Below, piece by piece: positions 1 through 8,789 of a stretch of DNA of 64,000 nucleotides. Position numbers and translations under genes: made by a program. The DNA is taken from assembly GCA_020846005.1 (NCBI GenBank), contig JADLEQ010000028.1, positions 1 through 64,000 of the forward strand. Direction: 5' to 3'. How positions within the stretch are numbered: the stretch's first letter is position 1; every line of letters starts with the position of its first letter. The DNA is from Polyangiaceae bacterium. GTDB lineage: Bacteria; Myxococcota_A; Polyangia; Polyangiales; Polyangiaceae. The notes under the pieces are model-generated. The model had not been told where the DNA came from and searched no databases. It saw only the letters and a list, made by a program, of their open reading frames with translations.

Positions 1-134
1 CGTCGGCGGGCTTCGCGTCGGCGGGCTTCGCGTCGGCGGGCTTCGCGTCGGCGGGCTTCGCGTCGGCGGGCTTCGCGTCGGCGGGCTTCGCGTCGGCGGG
101 CTTCGCGTCGGCGGGCTTCGCGTCCGCGGGCTTG
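1..134. repeat. 15-bp tandem repeat (ADAKP-coding)
   Basis: Eight perfect copies of the 15-bp unit CGTCGGCGGGCTTCG occupy 1-120, followed by one degenerate copy to about 134. The unit is a multiple of three, so copy-number change would alter protein length without frameshift. The array probably continues beyond the window. Confidence 0.95.
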
Positions 135-214
135 TCTCCGCCGGCGGGCTGAGCGACCGCCGTCCCCGCGCTGGAGAGCGCACACACGAGCCCAAGCAAT
201 CGGAAGAATCGCAT
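1..214 (-). CDS. Secreted ADAKP-repeat protein, N-terminal part (runs off the window)
   Basis: The reading frame begins at an ATG at 214 preceded by a GAGGGA Shine-Dalgarno-like sequence. The first ~21 residues form a signal peptide (MRFFRLLGLV..., hydrophobic core, cleavage probably after AVA), so the product is exported. A short PAGGDKPAD linker leads into identical ADAKP pentapeptides, one per 15-bp DNA unit, which continue past the window edge. The frame was read by hand because the gene is truncated by the window start. Lys/Pro/Ala low-complexity arrays of this type are known as flexible, cell-wall- or DNA-binding-like tails; no enzymatic domain is visible in the part present. Function unknown; secretion is well supported. 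Confidence 0.7.
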   Translation of the reverse strand, partial: MRFFRLLGLVCALSSAGTAVAQPAGGDKPADAKPADAKPADAKPADAKPADAKPADAKPADAKPADAKPAD

Positions 215-578
215 CGGTTCCCTCACGTTGAACATCCCGGACGCGGAGGCAACGAACGTCACCTTGTGCCGGGGGTTATGCTCGGGATCGTGCCCGGCCG
301 CAACCACTTCGTGCGCGCCGTTGGCCGGGCGGCCGGTTTTCGGCCGGGCGGCGATCACGGGGGCCGTCGTCCCCCGGCGCAGCGGGCGACGGCGCGCGCG
401 GTCGCCTTGCGGCGCCGCGGGCCCACCGGCTAGCTTTCGCACGCGCGCGGGCCGCGAGTAGATCCCGACCGGCGCAGGGACGTCCCATGGAGCGTCGTGG
501 CGCGACCTTTCCGACACCCCCCGGCCCGCCCGCCTTGGGCCGCCAGCGGCGTCGGCCCCGCGGGGCGGAGCGCGCCCG
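215..578. other. Intergenic region between divergent genes (364 bp)
   Basis: Separates the divergent secreted-repeat gene and the ECF sigma gene, so it should hold both promoters. It contains a short direct repeat GGCCGGGCGGC near 325-350 and the candidate minus-strand promoter at 275-303. I see no convincing coding frame and no structured RNA; an ECF-type autoregulatory promoter for the sigma gene could not be identified by eye. Confidence 0.5.
275..303 (-). promoter_or_regulatory. Possible sigma70-like promoter of the ADAKP-repeat gene
   Basis: On the minus strand a TTGCGG hexamer (298-303) is separated by 17 nt from CATAAC (275-280), about 60 nt upstream of the ATG at 214. The -10 matches consensus at four of six bases and the -35 at three, so this is only a candidate. 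Confidence 0.25.
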
Positions 579-1199
579 TTGAGAGCCGACGCCCGCAGCG
601 AGGCGACGGACGAGATGCTCATGGTCCGGTACCAGCGGGGCGATCGACACGCCTTCGAGGAGCTCGTCCGCCGGCACGAGCGTGGCCTCTACAACTTCGT
701 CGTGCGCCAGCTCGGCCCGGGCGCGCTGGCGGAGGACCTCACGCAGGACGCCTTCCTGCGGGTGGTGCAGAACGCGGGCGAGTTCAAGCACGAGGCGCGC
801 TTCTCGACGTGGCTCTACACGATCGCCCGCAACCTGTGCATCGACCAGCTCCGCAAGCTCGGCCACCGGCGGCACGCGTCGCTCGACCAGCCGACGGGAG
901 GCGACCATGACGGGCCGCCGCTCGTGGAGCGGGTCGCGGACGCTCGACCGAACGCCGACGTGGAGCGCTCCGCGGCGATGGCTCGGGTGGCGACCACGAT
1001 CGAGCGCGCCATCGACGCGCTGCCGGACGACCAGCGTGAGGTCTTCCTGCTGCGTGAGGTCGCCAACCTGCCCTTCAAGGACATCGCAGAGGTCACGGGA
1101 GCCGGAGAGAACACGGTCAAGAGCCGCATGCGCTACGCGCTCGATCGCCTCCAGAGCGCCCTCGCCGAGTACGAGGAGTACGCCCGTGCGCTGCGTTGA
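579..1199 (+). CDS. ECF-type RNA polymerase sigma factor
   Basis: A 206-residue sigma-70 family protein of extracytoplasmic-function size. Region 2 spans about residues 15-95 (FEELVRRHERGLYNFV, EDLTQDAFLRV, FSTWLYTIARNLCIDQLRK), giving core RNAP and -10 contacts. Region 4 spans about 140-195 (LPDDQREVFLLREV, GENTVKSRMRYALDRL), the -35-binding helix-turn-helix. Start is a TTG at 579 with GCGGAG eight bases upstream; an ATG at 615 is an alternative. The gene directly downstream (30 bp gap) encodes a zinc-finger membrane protein, the standard arrangement for an ECF sigma and its anti-sigma. The signal sensed is unknown. Confidence 0.93.
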   Translation: MRADARSEATDEMLMVRYQRGDRHAFEELVRRHERGLYNFVVRQLGPGALAEDLTQDAFLRVVQNAGEFKHEARFSTWLYTIARNLCIDQLRKLGHRRHASLDQPTGGDHDGPPLVERVADARPNADVERSAAMARVATTIERAIDALPDDQREVFLLREVANLPFKDIAEVTGAGENTVKSRMRYALDRLQSALAEYEEYARALR

Positions 1200-1229
1200 G
1201 CTCGCCGTTGGCCGAGGAGGCGCCCGCTG

Positions 1230-2285
1230 ATGGACTGCGAGAAGTTCGATCGCGTGGTGCTCGACCTGCTGTACGACGAGCTCGACGAGCTGACGACGGC
1301 GGCGGCGCGGCGACACATGGAGCACTGCGCGCGTTGCCGCGGCATCGGCGCTGGGCTGCGCGCCACGCGGGGCGTCGGTGTGCTGCCGTCGATCGAGCCG
1401 CCGCCCGATCTGCGAGACCGCATCCTCGCCGCGGAGCGCCGCGCGAAGCGCGACCTGCCGCTGCGTCGGCGGTTCGGGCGCGCGGTGTCGATCCTGGCCG
1501 ACTACGCCATGCGGCCGCAGGTGGCGATGGCGGCCCTGCTCCTGCTCATGATCGGGTCGAGCCTGCTCTTCGTGCGAGCGCGGCCCGGCGAACGCGACAG
1601 CGTGCGCGTGACGGATCGCGGAGCGCAGGACCTCGAGCGAGAGCCCGTCGCCGCGGCGCCAGCGGCGCCGCTCCCGGCACTCGCCGAGGAGCCGGCCCGC
1701 CGCGAGGGGCGGCGCGAAGCCGCCGAGGGGGCGAAGGCCGGCACCGAGTCCGGCGGGGAGGCTGCCCCCGGAGGGGGCCCGGACGCCTACGACGACGCGA
1801 TGGCCGCGTACCGGGCAGGACGGTGGGCGGACGCCGAGCGGAAGTTCGACGAGGTCGCGGCCTCGGGGGGGAGCAACGCGGCGTCGGCAGCGCTCCTCGC
1901 CGCCCAGGCGGCGCGCGCCGGGCGTGGGTGTAGCGAGGCGGCGGATCGCTTCGCGCGGGTGCACGAGCGCCACCCCGGGACCAGCGCGGGCAACGACGCC
2001 GCGTGGAACGCCGCCGCGTGCTTCCGCACGCTCGGCGAGGTCGAGCGCGCGCGCCGCGCCTATCGTGCGCTCACCGGGGTCCCGGGCTACGCCGAGCGCG
2101 CCGAGCGCGCGCTGGCCGAGCTCGAGGGCCGGAGCGACGCGGGCGCGGGGGAGCCGGTCGCCATCGCGAAGCGAGCGGCGCCGCGCGCCGCCCCGCCCGC
2201 CGCAGACACGCCCGCGCCCTCCGCGGGGGCCGCGCCGCCCGCGCAGGCGCGCGACTCGAAGCCCGCCGCGGTCGACGGCTTCTGA
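1230..2285 (+). CDS. Membrane anti-sigma factor-like protein with zf-HC2 finger and TPR-like C-terminus
   Basis: 351 residues. An N-terminal putative zinc-finger with H29-x3-C33-x2-C36 is the hallmark of zf-HC2 anti-sigma domains. One membrane helix follows at about 98-115 (VAMAALLLLMIGSSLLFV), placing the finger in the cytoplasm. The extracytoplasmic part has a low-complexity linker and then a TPR-like segment (about 187-300, e.g. AMAAYRAGRWADAERKFDEV and a helix pair around ERARRAYRAL), ending in an Ala/Pro-rich tail. Position 30 bp after the ECF sigma gene implies it sequesters that sigma factor until a periplasmic signal acts. Anti-sigma activity is inferred from the finger and the operon; the TPR half suggests a protein-protein sensor. 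Confidence 0.8.
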   Translation: MDCEKFDRVVLDLLYDELDELTTAAARRHMEHCARCRGIGAGLRATRGVGVLPSIEPPPDLRDRILAAERRAKRDLPLRRRFGRAVSILADYAMRPQVAMAALLLLMIGSSLLFVRARPGERDSVRVTDRGAQDLEREPVAAAPAAPLPALAEEPARREGRREAAEGAKAGTESGGEAAPGGGPDAYDDAMAAYRAGRWADAERKFDEVAASGGSNAASAALLAAQAARAGRGCSEAADRFARVHERHPGTSAGNDAAWNAAACFRTLGEVERARRAYRALTGVPGYAERAERALAELEGRSDAGAGEPVAIAKRAAPRAAPPAADTPAPSAGAAPPAQARDSKPAAVDGF

Positions 2286-2312
2286 GCCGCGCCCACCCGG
2301 CTCCGCCGCGCG

Positions 2313-3296
2313 TCAGCCGGCCGGCTCGAGCGAGCGCTCGGCGTTCGTGCCGGCCTCGGCGACGTCGACCGACGCCGTGCCGGCGGGTCGCTCCGCGGGC
2401 CCCTGCGCCTCCCACGCGGGGCGCCCGACCTGCACCGTCCCGAACCGGGGCGCGAACGGCGCGAGGACGTACTGCTTCACGAGGTACCAGGTGAGCCCGC
2501 GCTCGACGAGCCGTGGGTCGATGTGAGGCGCGAGGCGCGCGTGCAGCTCGGGGAGCGTGCTCCAGTGCGCGCCAGCGAGCTCGTGGTGCGCCGCGTGCAG
2601 GCCGTTGTTGAACAACAGGAAGTTCACGAGGCGCCCCGTCCAGCTCCGTGAGTGGTCGTAACGAGACCACGGGTCGGCGTCCACGTGCTGCTCGTAGTTG
2701 AAGAACATGATCGTCCACAGCGCGAACACCGACGGGATGGCCGTGACCAGCAGGAACGTCACGGTACCGGTCGCCCACCCGTGGAGCGCGATGGCGAGCG
2801 CGAGGAGCGCCACGTCGACGCCGAGCCAGAGGGCGTACTCGCCAAGGATCCTGCGGTAGAGCGACGGCTGCCGCTCACGCGCCTTGCGAATGAACTCCCG
2901 GATGGGCTCCGACTGCCAGTACGCGGACACGAAGAAGTAGACCAGCGCCATCGGCAGCGTGTGCCGGCGGGTGAGGCGCCAGGTGATCGTGGCGTCCCCC
3001 GGCCGGTTCACGTACTTGTGGTGGTTCAGGTTGTGCGTCGGGATCCAGGCGAAGGTCGGGTAGCCGTAGAAGAGGCTCAGCCAGTTGCCGAACGCCTCGT
3101 TGGCTCGCTTGCCGGTGAAGGTCGGCGAGTGGTTGTGGTTGTGGGCGATGACGCCGCACGCGAGCGCGAGGTATGCGTGCGCCCAGCACAGCCACGGCGC
3201 GAGCGCGGGGCGGGCGTACGAGAGCGACGCGAGTCCCGGAGCGAGCACGCAGGCCCAGAGGAGCGTGCGCCAATCGGCCGGGTGCCTCAGTCGCAT
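2313..3296 (-). CDS. Membrane fatty acid desaturase family protein
   Basis: 327 residues with the three histidine boxes of the membrane-bound desaturase/hydroxylase family: HNHNH (52-56), HNLNHH (88-93) and HAAHH (234-238), which hold the di-iron centre. Hydrophobic segments flank the boxes at about 12-50, 112-127, 156-180 and 183-200. An ATG at 3296 fits the family's usual length. The reaction is insertion of a double bond or a hydroxyl into an acyl chain at the cytoplasmic membrane; the exact substrate cannot be read from sequence. It lies convergent with the anti-sigma gene (27 bp gap) and 49 bp upstream of the PilZ gene stop on the same strand. Confidence 0.85.
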   Translation of the reverse strand: MRLRHPADWRTLLWACVLAPGLASLSYARPALAPWLCWAHAYLALACGVIAHNHNHSPTFTGKRANEAFGNWLSLFYGYPTFAWIPTHNLNHHKYVNRPGDATITWRLTRRHTLPMALVYFFVSAYWQSEPIREFIRKARERQPSLYRRILGEYALWLGVDVALLALAIALHGWATGTVTFLLVTAIPSVFALWTIMFFNYEQHVDADPWSRYDHSRSWTGRLVNFLLFNNGLHAAHHELAGAHWSTLPELHARLAPHIDPRLVERGLTWYLVKQYVLAPFAPRFGTVQVGRPAWEAQGPAERPAGTASVDVAEAGTNAERSLEPAG

Positions 3297-3345
3297 GACG
3301 CGAGACCCTGGGTCCCGCGCCCCCGGATGGCAACCCCGGGGCGGG

Positions 3346-3738
3346 TCAGTTCTCCGTCGTGTGGACGTACGCGATGGTCCGGATCGTCGCGAGCAGCCTC
3401 GCCCGCGCCGAGGGCTCGAGATCGACGAACCGCACGCCCATCCCCGGGTTCGGGTTGGTGGAGAACGCGCGGACCGGGTTCACCCACTGGACGACGCCGT
3501 CCAGCACGAACGGGTCCGGTGCGCCGGGGGGCGCGAAGCGCAGCGTGAGCCGGGTGCCGACCGCGAGCGGCTCGTTCGTCCGTACGAAGATCCCCACGGC
3601 GGAGATGTTCGAGATCGATGCGTAGACGAACGTCTCCTCCGTCTCGCAGTCGACCGACCAGGTGACCTCGACGCGCTGGGCCGTCCGGCGATCCGCCGGA
3701 GCGTCGGAGGGCATCGGATCGCGCTCGTCGTCCCGCAC
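3346..3738 (-). CDS. PilZ domain protein (probable c-di-GMP receptor)
   Basis: 130 residues forming a single PilZ domain. Both c-di-GMP contact motifs are intact: R18-x3-R22 near the N-terminus and N44-x-S46-x2-G49 (ISNISAVGI). The following strands (GTRLTLRFAPPG, MGVRFVDL) match the PilZ beta-barrel, in the style of the small stand-alone PilZ proteins common in myxobacteria. Start is taken as the GTG at 3738 with GGCGGGA upstream; an ATG at 3714 is possible. Ligand binding is expected from the intact motifs; the output partner is unknown. The gene is followed by the desaturase on the same strand. Confidence 0.88.
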   Translation of the reverse strand: MRDDERDPMPSDAPADRRTAQRVEVTWSVDCETEETFVYASISNISAVGIFVRTNEPLAVGTRLTLRFAPPGAPDPFVLDGVVQWVNPVRAFSTNPNPGMGVRFVDLEPSARARLLATIRTIAYVHTTEN

Positions 3739-3792
3739 GATCCCGCCCTAGCCCCTCGCGCGGGCTCTGTCGAGCGCGAGCGGGGCGGGCGG

Positions 3793-6312
3793 CTACTTCA
3801 CGACCAGCGGCCCTGCGTCCAGGCGGTCCTCGTGGTGCTTCCCGCGCTTCACCTCGAGGCGCTTGTTGCCCATGAAGAGGCCGTAGAAGACCCGGTACTC
3901 GCCGGGGGAGAAGTTCGGCTCGAGCACGAACGGGTGGATGTCCGTCACGTAGTCGCCGACCCTCCAGAGGTGAAAAGGGTAGCGATCCTCGAGCGTCTTG
4001 TGGTCACCGTTGAAGCGTCGCTGGAAGCCGTCGATGTGGATGAACGTCTCCCAGTTCCCGGAGATGGGCGCGACCACCTTGTAGTGGACCCGGAACTGGT
4101 ACCGGGTGCCGGGCCGGACCTCCCCCACGGGGTCGCCCCCGGGCGTGGTCACGTCCCAGCCGATCGCGTCCAGCTGCCCGCCGAAGTTGCCGTCCACCTT
4201 GCGCGTCGGGTTCGGCGGGTCGCTGGAGATCCAGGCGTCGAACGGGTTCCGCGTCGTCTCGCCCTCAGAGAGCGTGTTGGACACCAGCAGGATCTCGCTC
4301 GATCGCGCGTCGAGGACGGCGACGTTGCGCGCGGGGGTCGTGCGACCGCGGTGGAGCGAATTCACTTGCGGCAGATCTTTGGATCGGAGCGCGAGCCAGC
4401 GGCGCCCGCTCGGCGCCGCCATGAGCCAGTCGAAGGCCTCGTTGGCGCCATTGAACGTCGGCACCTCACGGCCGGCGTGGTAGCTCGCCGACCCCGATCC
4501 GACGCCGAGCAGTGCGAGCTCCTCGCCGGGCTTCGCGACGCGCCGGTACGTGTCGAAGACCTCCTTCGGCGAGATCTGCGCAGCGAGCGCGGGGTAGTAG
4601 CCTAGGCTCATCACGAGGCCGAGCCCGGCGAACGCCAGCAGGGCTGCGGTCGCGCGGCCGGGCACCGGGAGCCGACCGCGGGGCGCGTCGAACACCGCGC
4701 GGGCCGCGTCGCGCGCGGCGAGCGCCGCGGCCGGGCCGAGCAGCACGATCAGCGGCAGCGCGATCGCGGCGAGCGGCGCGCGCTGGCGCACGAGCGCCGG
4801 GACGGCCGCGACGCGCGCGACGTCGAGGAGCCCGGCCCCCTGGAGCCACGCAGCGAGCGAGAACGCGACGAGGAGCACCTCGACGACCGCCAGCGAGAAC
4901 AGCAGGTTGCCCCCGAGCGCCGTCCGCAGCGTGCGCGGCCAGCGCAGGTACTCCTCGCGGCTCCAGCGGCGAGCGCCGGGGGCCGGCCGCTCGAGGAACG
5001 CGATGGCGAAGGCGCCGGCAGCGACCAGCGCGCCGAGTCGCACGAGCTTCGACGCCCCATCCGTGAAGCTGGCCGGAAACGTCGCGCCCTCCACGACGAA
5101 CGGGGCGAGCCCCTTCTCGGGGAGGTTCTTGAAGTCCGAGGCGAAGAGCACGAGGAACGCGGCGACGCCGAGCGCGAGGGCGCGCGAGCCCTGGGCGCCC
5201 CGCTGGAAGTCGCGAAGGAAGAGCGCGACCAGCGCGGCGAGCGGCGCGACGGCGACGAACGCGATGCCGCCCGTCACTGGGAGGAGGAGGCCGTGGACCG
5301 CCGTGGCGACGATCGCCGCCACCGCCGCGAGCGCGCGCAGCTCCACCTCCCCAGCCGCCGCGCCCGCGCCGTCGCGCGCCGGCGCCGCGAGACAGCGGCC
5401 CAACGCGAACGGCACCACCGCGCTCCAGGGGAACAGCGCGTGGCCGAGCTGGTGGATCACGCCGTCGTGCGTGGGCAGCACCCGCCGCGGCTCGAGCGCC
5501 GCGCCGACGGCCATGTCGAAGGCCTTGGTGTCGGCGAGACCGGCCAACGTGGCGACCCCGCCCCACGACGCAGCCCCGGCGCCGATCGCCAAGGCGAACG
5601 CGCCGAACGCGCGACCGAGGCGGTCCGGCTCCGGCCGCGCGACGGCCGTGATCCCCCACGCGACGCCGGCGGCGAGGAGGGGCACGGCGACGCCGAGCAG
5701 GACCCCGCGACTGGCGAACCCGATGCCGGCACCTGCCAGCCCGACCGCGAACGCGACGCACCGCCAGACCGGCCGCGCCGCACGATCGAAGATCGCGAGG
5801 CCGAGGCCGGCGATCGCCACGGCGAAGCCGGCCAACGTGACGATGTCGCCCAACATCGTCCGCGCTTGGACGAAATAGAGCGGCGTGGTCGCCAGCACGA
5901 CGGCCGTCATCGCCGCGGAGACCCGATCGGCGAGCCGGGCGACCAGCACGCCGATCGCGAGCACGCCGAGCGCGCCCCAGAGCGCGAGCGGGAGCCGGCC
6001 GGCCCACTCGTGGAGCCCGAGCCAGCGGAAGCCGAGCGCCGCCGAGGTGAACGGGAGCTGCCCGCGGGCGAGCTCTCCCAGCGTGGGGACGGAGTTGACC
6101 GCCCCCTCGACGACGAGGTGGGTCCCTCCGAGGAGGTTCAGCCCGATCCGGCGGGAGAGCTCGGCGAACCGGAGCTCGTGAGGATCCCACAGCCCCGCGC
6201 GGCTGAGCGGGGCGAACAGCGAGACCGCAGAGAGGATCGCCGCCGCCGCCACCCAGCGCGTCGGCGCGGGGACGGGGTCGGGAGGCGGCTCGGCGTCCGG
6301 CGGGGCGGCCAT
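3793..6312 (-). CDS. Membrane glycosyltransferase, family 39 (PMT/ArnT-like)
   Basis: About 839 residues from the ATG at 6312. The first helix is followed by the luminal acidic motif LWDPHELRFAELSRRIG typical of GT39/ArnT-type polyprenyl-phosphate-sugar transferases, then about ten or more hydrophobic helices up to roughly residue 590. The C-terminal ~240 residues are soluble and beta-rich (e.g. GTRYQFRVHYKVV, NWETFIHIDGFQRRF, SPGEYRVFYGLFMG), probably a periplasmic substrate-recognition module. It likely moves a lipid-linked sugar to a lipid or protein acceptor outside the membrane. It is divergent from era (93 bp gap). The frame stays open far upstream over era, but that extension is antisense noise. 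Confidence 0.78.
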   Translation of the reverse strand: MAAPPDAEPPPDPVPAPTRWVAAAAILSAVSLFAPLSRAGLWDPHELRFAELSRRIGLNLLGGTHLVVEGAVNSVPTLGELARGQLPFTSAALGFRWLGLHEWAGRLPLALWGALGVLAIGVLVARLADRVSAAMTAVVLATTPLYFVQARTMLGDIVTLAGFAVAIAGLGLAIFDRAARPVWRCVAFAVGLAGAGIGFASRGVLLGVAVPLLAAGVAWGITAVARPEPDRLGRAFGAFALAIGAGAASWGGVATLAGLADTKAFDMAVGAALEPRRVLPTHDGVIHQLGHALFPWSAVVPFALGRCLAAPARDGAGAAAGEVELRALAAVAAIVATAVHGLLLPVTGGIAFVAVAPLAALVALFLRDFQRGAQGSRALALGVAAFLVLFASDFKNLPEKGLAPFVVEGATFPASFTDGASKLVRLGALVAAGAFAIAFLERPAPGARRWSREEYLRWPRTLRTALGGNLLFSLAVVEVLLVAFSLAAWLQGAGLLDVARVAAVPALVRQRAPLAAIALPLIVLLGPAAALAARDAARAVFDAPRGRLPVPGRATAALLAFAGLGLVMSLGYYPALAAQISPKEVFDTYRRVAKPGEELALLGVGSGSASYHAGREVPTFNGANEAFDWLMAAPSGRRWLALRSKDLPQVNSLHRGRTTPARNVAVLDARSSEILLVSNTLSEGETTRNPFDAWISSDPPNPTRKVDGNFGGQLDAIGWDVTTPGGDPVGEVRPGTRYQFRVHYKVVAPISGNWETFIHIDGFQRRFNGDHKTLEDRYPFHLWRVGDYVTDIHPFVLEPNFSPGEYRVFYGLFMGNKRLEVKRGKHHEDRLDAGPLVVK

Positions 6313-6405
6313 CTGGGCGGCGGACCCTAGCCGGGGCGGCGCGCGGTGACCAGCGGGCGCGTTGGCGCGGGCGGTCGCCCCGGGCGGCGCTATGGTGCGC
6401 GCCCC

Positions 6406-7413
6406 ATGCGCGCCGGTACCCTCGCACTCGTCGGCCACACGAACGCCGGCAAGTCGACGCTGCTGAACGCGCTCGTCGGCGAGCCGCTGGCGGTGGTGTC
6501 GCGTCGCCCAGAGACGACGCGGGACGTCCTGCTCGGAGTGACGTCGACGGACGACTCCGAGCTGTCGCTGCTCGACACGCCCGGGCTGCACCGCCCCCGC
6601 TCCGAGCTGGGCCGCCGGATGAACGCCACCGCGCTCGGCTCCGTGGAGGGCGCGGACGTCGTGGTGCTCCTGGTGGACGCCGCAGAGCGCCTCGCCCGGC
6701 GCGGGTCCGCGCCCGATCTGGACGCCGACGAGCTCGAGCTCCTCCAGCGCGCTCGCCGCACCGCCCGGGTGGTGGTGGCGGTGAACAAGGTCGACCGTCT
6801 CCGCGACAAGACGCGGCTCCTCCCCTTGCTCGCCGCGATCGCTCGCCACGAGCGGGTCGAGGCGGTCGTCCCCCTCTCGGCGCGCGTGCCGGCCGACGCG
6901 GCGCGCCTGCGCGCGGTGCTCGTCCCGCTGCTGCCGGAGGGCCCGGCCGTCCACGATCGCGACACGCTGACGGACCGGCCGCTCCGATGGTTCGTCGCCG
7001 AGTACGTGCGCGAGCAGGTGCTGCTCCAGACGGCCGGCGAGGTTCCGCACGCGACGGCGGTCGGGGTCGACCTCGTCGAGGAGCGGGGCAAGGTGCTCCG
7101 CGCCGTCGCGACCATCCACGTGGAGCGCCCGGGGCAGCGCACCATCCTCGTCGGAGCGGGCGGGCAGCGCATCAAGGCGGTGGGCACCGCCGCCCGGGAG
7201 CGCCTGGAGGCGCTCGCGGGGCGCAAGGTCCACCTTGAGCTGTTCGTCCGCGTGTCTGCTGGCTGGAAGGACGGCCGGCGCGCGCTCGACGATCTCGGCT
7301 ACGCCGCGCCGGCGGGGGCGCCGCCCGCGCCCGGGAGCGGCGCGCCCGGGCGCGCCCGCCCGAAGCCGCGGCCTGGCTCACGCGCCGCCGGCCGCCGGAG
7401 GACGCTCGCGTGA
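6406..7413 (+). CDS. era: GTPase Era
   Basis: 335 residues from the ATG at 6406. G1 is GHTNAGKS (10-17), followed by the effector threonines (ETTRD), G3 DTPG and G4 NKVD. The C-terminal ~110 residues hold the KH domain with the signature [12 protein letters not shown] and the downstream [13 protein letters not shown], which distinguishes Era from other small GTPases. Era binds the 3' end of 16S rRNA and checks 30S maturation. The tail after the KH domain is a Pro/Ala/Arg-rich extension of about 35 residues. Its stop overlaps the GTG of der by four bases (GTGA), implying translational coupling. Confidence 0.95.
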   Translation: MRAGTLALVGHTNAGKSTLLNALVGEPLAVVSRRPETTRDVLLGVTSTDDSELSLLDTPGLHRPRSELGRRMNATALGSVEGADVVVLLVDAAERLARRGSAPDLDADELELLQRARRTARVVVAVNKVDRLRDKTRLLPLLAAIARHERVEAVVPLSARVPADAARLRAVLVPLLPEGPAVHDRDTLTDRPLRWFVAEYVREQVLLQTAGEVPHATAVGVDLVEERGKVLRAVATIHVERPGQRTILVGAGGQRIKAVGTAARERLEALAGRKVHLELFVRVSAGWKDGRRALDDLGYAAPAGAPPAPGSGAPGRARPKPRPGSRAAGRRRTLA

Positions 7414-8759
7414 CGCGCCCGCTCGTCGCGATCGTCGGCCGCCCGAACGTCGGGAAGAGCACGCTCTTCAACCGCCTCGCGGGCGCGGGGCGCGCCATCG
7501 TCCACGACGCCCCGGGCGTGACGCGAGATCGCAATTACGCCGACGCGTTCCTCCAGGGTCGCGCGCTCACGCTGGTCGACACCGGCGGCCTCGACCTGGA
7601 TCGCGAGGACCCGATGGGCCAGGGGATCCGACGCCAGGCGCTCGCCGCGATCGACGAGGCCGACGTGATCGTCTGCCTTCTGGACGGCACGGCGCCGCCG
7701 ACCCCCGCCGATCGAGACGTGATCGCCCTGCTCCGCAAGAGCGGGCGGCAGGCGATCTTCGCCGCCAACAAGATCGACGGCCCGACGAGCCGGTCGGCGC
7801 TCGACGAGCTGTGGGCGCTCGGCGTGGAGGACATCGTGCCGGTCTCGGCGCTCCACGGCCGTGGGCTGCACGCCCTCGAGCGCGCGGTGGCGGCCCGCGT
7901 ACCGCCGCCAGCCGGCGACGCCCCGGGCGAGGACGGCGTGCCGCGTGTCGCGCTGGTGGGACGACCAAACGCCGGGAAGTCCTCGCTCCTGAACCGCCTG
8001 TCGGGGGAGGAGCGGGCGCTCGTCGACTCCGCGCCGGGTACGACGCGCGACCCCGTCGATGCGCGCGTGGTGGTGGACGGCCGGGAGCTGGTCGTGATCG
8101 ACACCGCCGGGATCCGTCGGCGGCCGCGCGTCGAGCGCGGGGTGGAGTCCCAGAGCGTGATGCGCTCGATCCGCGCCGTCGATCGCGCGAGCGTCGTCGT
8201 ACTGGTGTGCGACGCGACGGCGGGGATCGCGGACCAGGACCAGCGCCTCCTTGGCCTGGCCGCGGAGCGCGGGCGCGCGATCGTGGTCGGCGTGAGCAAG
8301 ATGGACCTCATCGCGCGCGCCGATCGCGAGCGCGTGCTGGCAGCCGCCCGGGAGTCGCTCGCGTTCGCCAAGTGGGCGAGCGTCCTGCCGCTGAGCTCCC
8401 GCACGGGCGCGGGCGTACGGGAGCTGGTCCGCAGGGTGTTCGACGCCTCGGACGAGTTCACGCGCCGCGTCCCGACGGGGGAGCTCAACCGCTTCTTCGA
8501 GGCGGTGGTCGCGCGACGCCCGCCGCCCACGCACCGGGGCCGCGCCCCCCGCATCTACTACGTCACCCAGGCGGAGACGGCCCCGCCCGTCTTCGTCGCG
8601 ATCACGAGCTCCCCCGAGCACGTGAAGGAGTCGTACAGGCGCTTCGTGGTGAACCAGATCCGCGAATCGTTCGGGTTCCGATCGGTGCCGGTCACCCTGC
8701 GCTTCCGCGGCCGAGGCGGGCGCGAGGGCGAGCCCCCGGGGCGACCGGCGCGCGGGTGA
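7410..8759 (+). CDS. der: GTPase Der (EngA)
   Basis: 449 residues with the tandem GTPase arrangement unique to Der: first domain G1 GRPNVGKS near residue 10, DTGG and NKID; second domain G1 GRPNAGKS near 185, DTAG and a G4 that reads SKMD instead of the usual NKxD. A KH-like domain closes the protein ([18 protein letters not shown]). Der assembles the 50S subunit. It starts at GTG 7410 inside the last codons of era, so the two ribosome-assembly GTPases form one coupled unit. The Ser for Asn in the second G4 may weaken guanine specificity in that domain. Confidence 0.95.
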   Translation: MTRPLVAIVGRPNVGKSTLFNRLAGAGRAIVHDAPGVTRDRNYADAFLQGRALTLVDTGGLDLDREDPMGQGIRRQALAAIDEADVIVCLLDGTAPPTPADRDVIALLRKSGRQAIFAANKIDGPTSRSALDELWALGVEDIVPVSALHGRGLHALERAVAARVPPPAGDAPGEDGVPRVALVGRPNAGKSSLLNRLSGEERALVDSAPGTTRDPVDARVVVDGRELVVIDTAGIRRRPRVERGVESQSVMRSIRAVDRASVVVLVCDATAGIADQDQRLLGLAAERGRAIVVGVSKMDLIARADRERVLAAARESLAFAKWASVLPLSSRTGAGVRELVRRVFDASDEFTRRVPTGELNRFFEAVVARRPPPTHRGRAPRIYYVTQAETAPPVFVAITSSPEHVKESYRRFVVNQIRESFGFRSVPVTLRFRGRGGREGEPPGRPARG

Positions 8760-8764
8760 GCCGG

Positions 8765-8784
8765 GCGGGGAGCTGACGCCCCGC
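8765..8784. terminator. Possible bidirectional hairpin between convergent genes
   Basis: GCGGGG (8765-8770) and CCCCGC (8779-8784) can pair around an 8-nt loop in the 30-bp gap between the convergent der and COG2509 genes. There is no U-tract, so it is not a canonical intrinsic terminator. Confidence 0.3.
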
Positions 8785-8789
8785 GACGT

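Noticed and set aside
1-134. CRISPR or intergenic satellite at the window start
   Set aside because: The 15-bp units are contiguous and in frame with a signal-peptide-bearing gene, so they are coding.
3085-4605. Long plus-strand open frame across the desaturase, PilZ and glycosyltransferase genes
   Set aside because: It crosses three genes on the opposite strand and has no conserved motifs.
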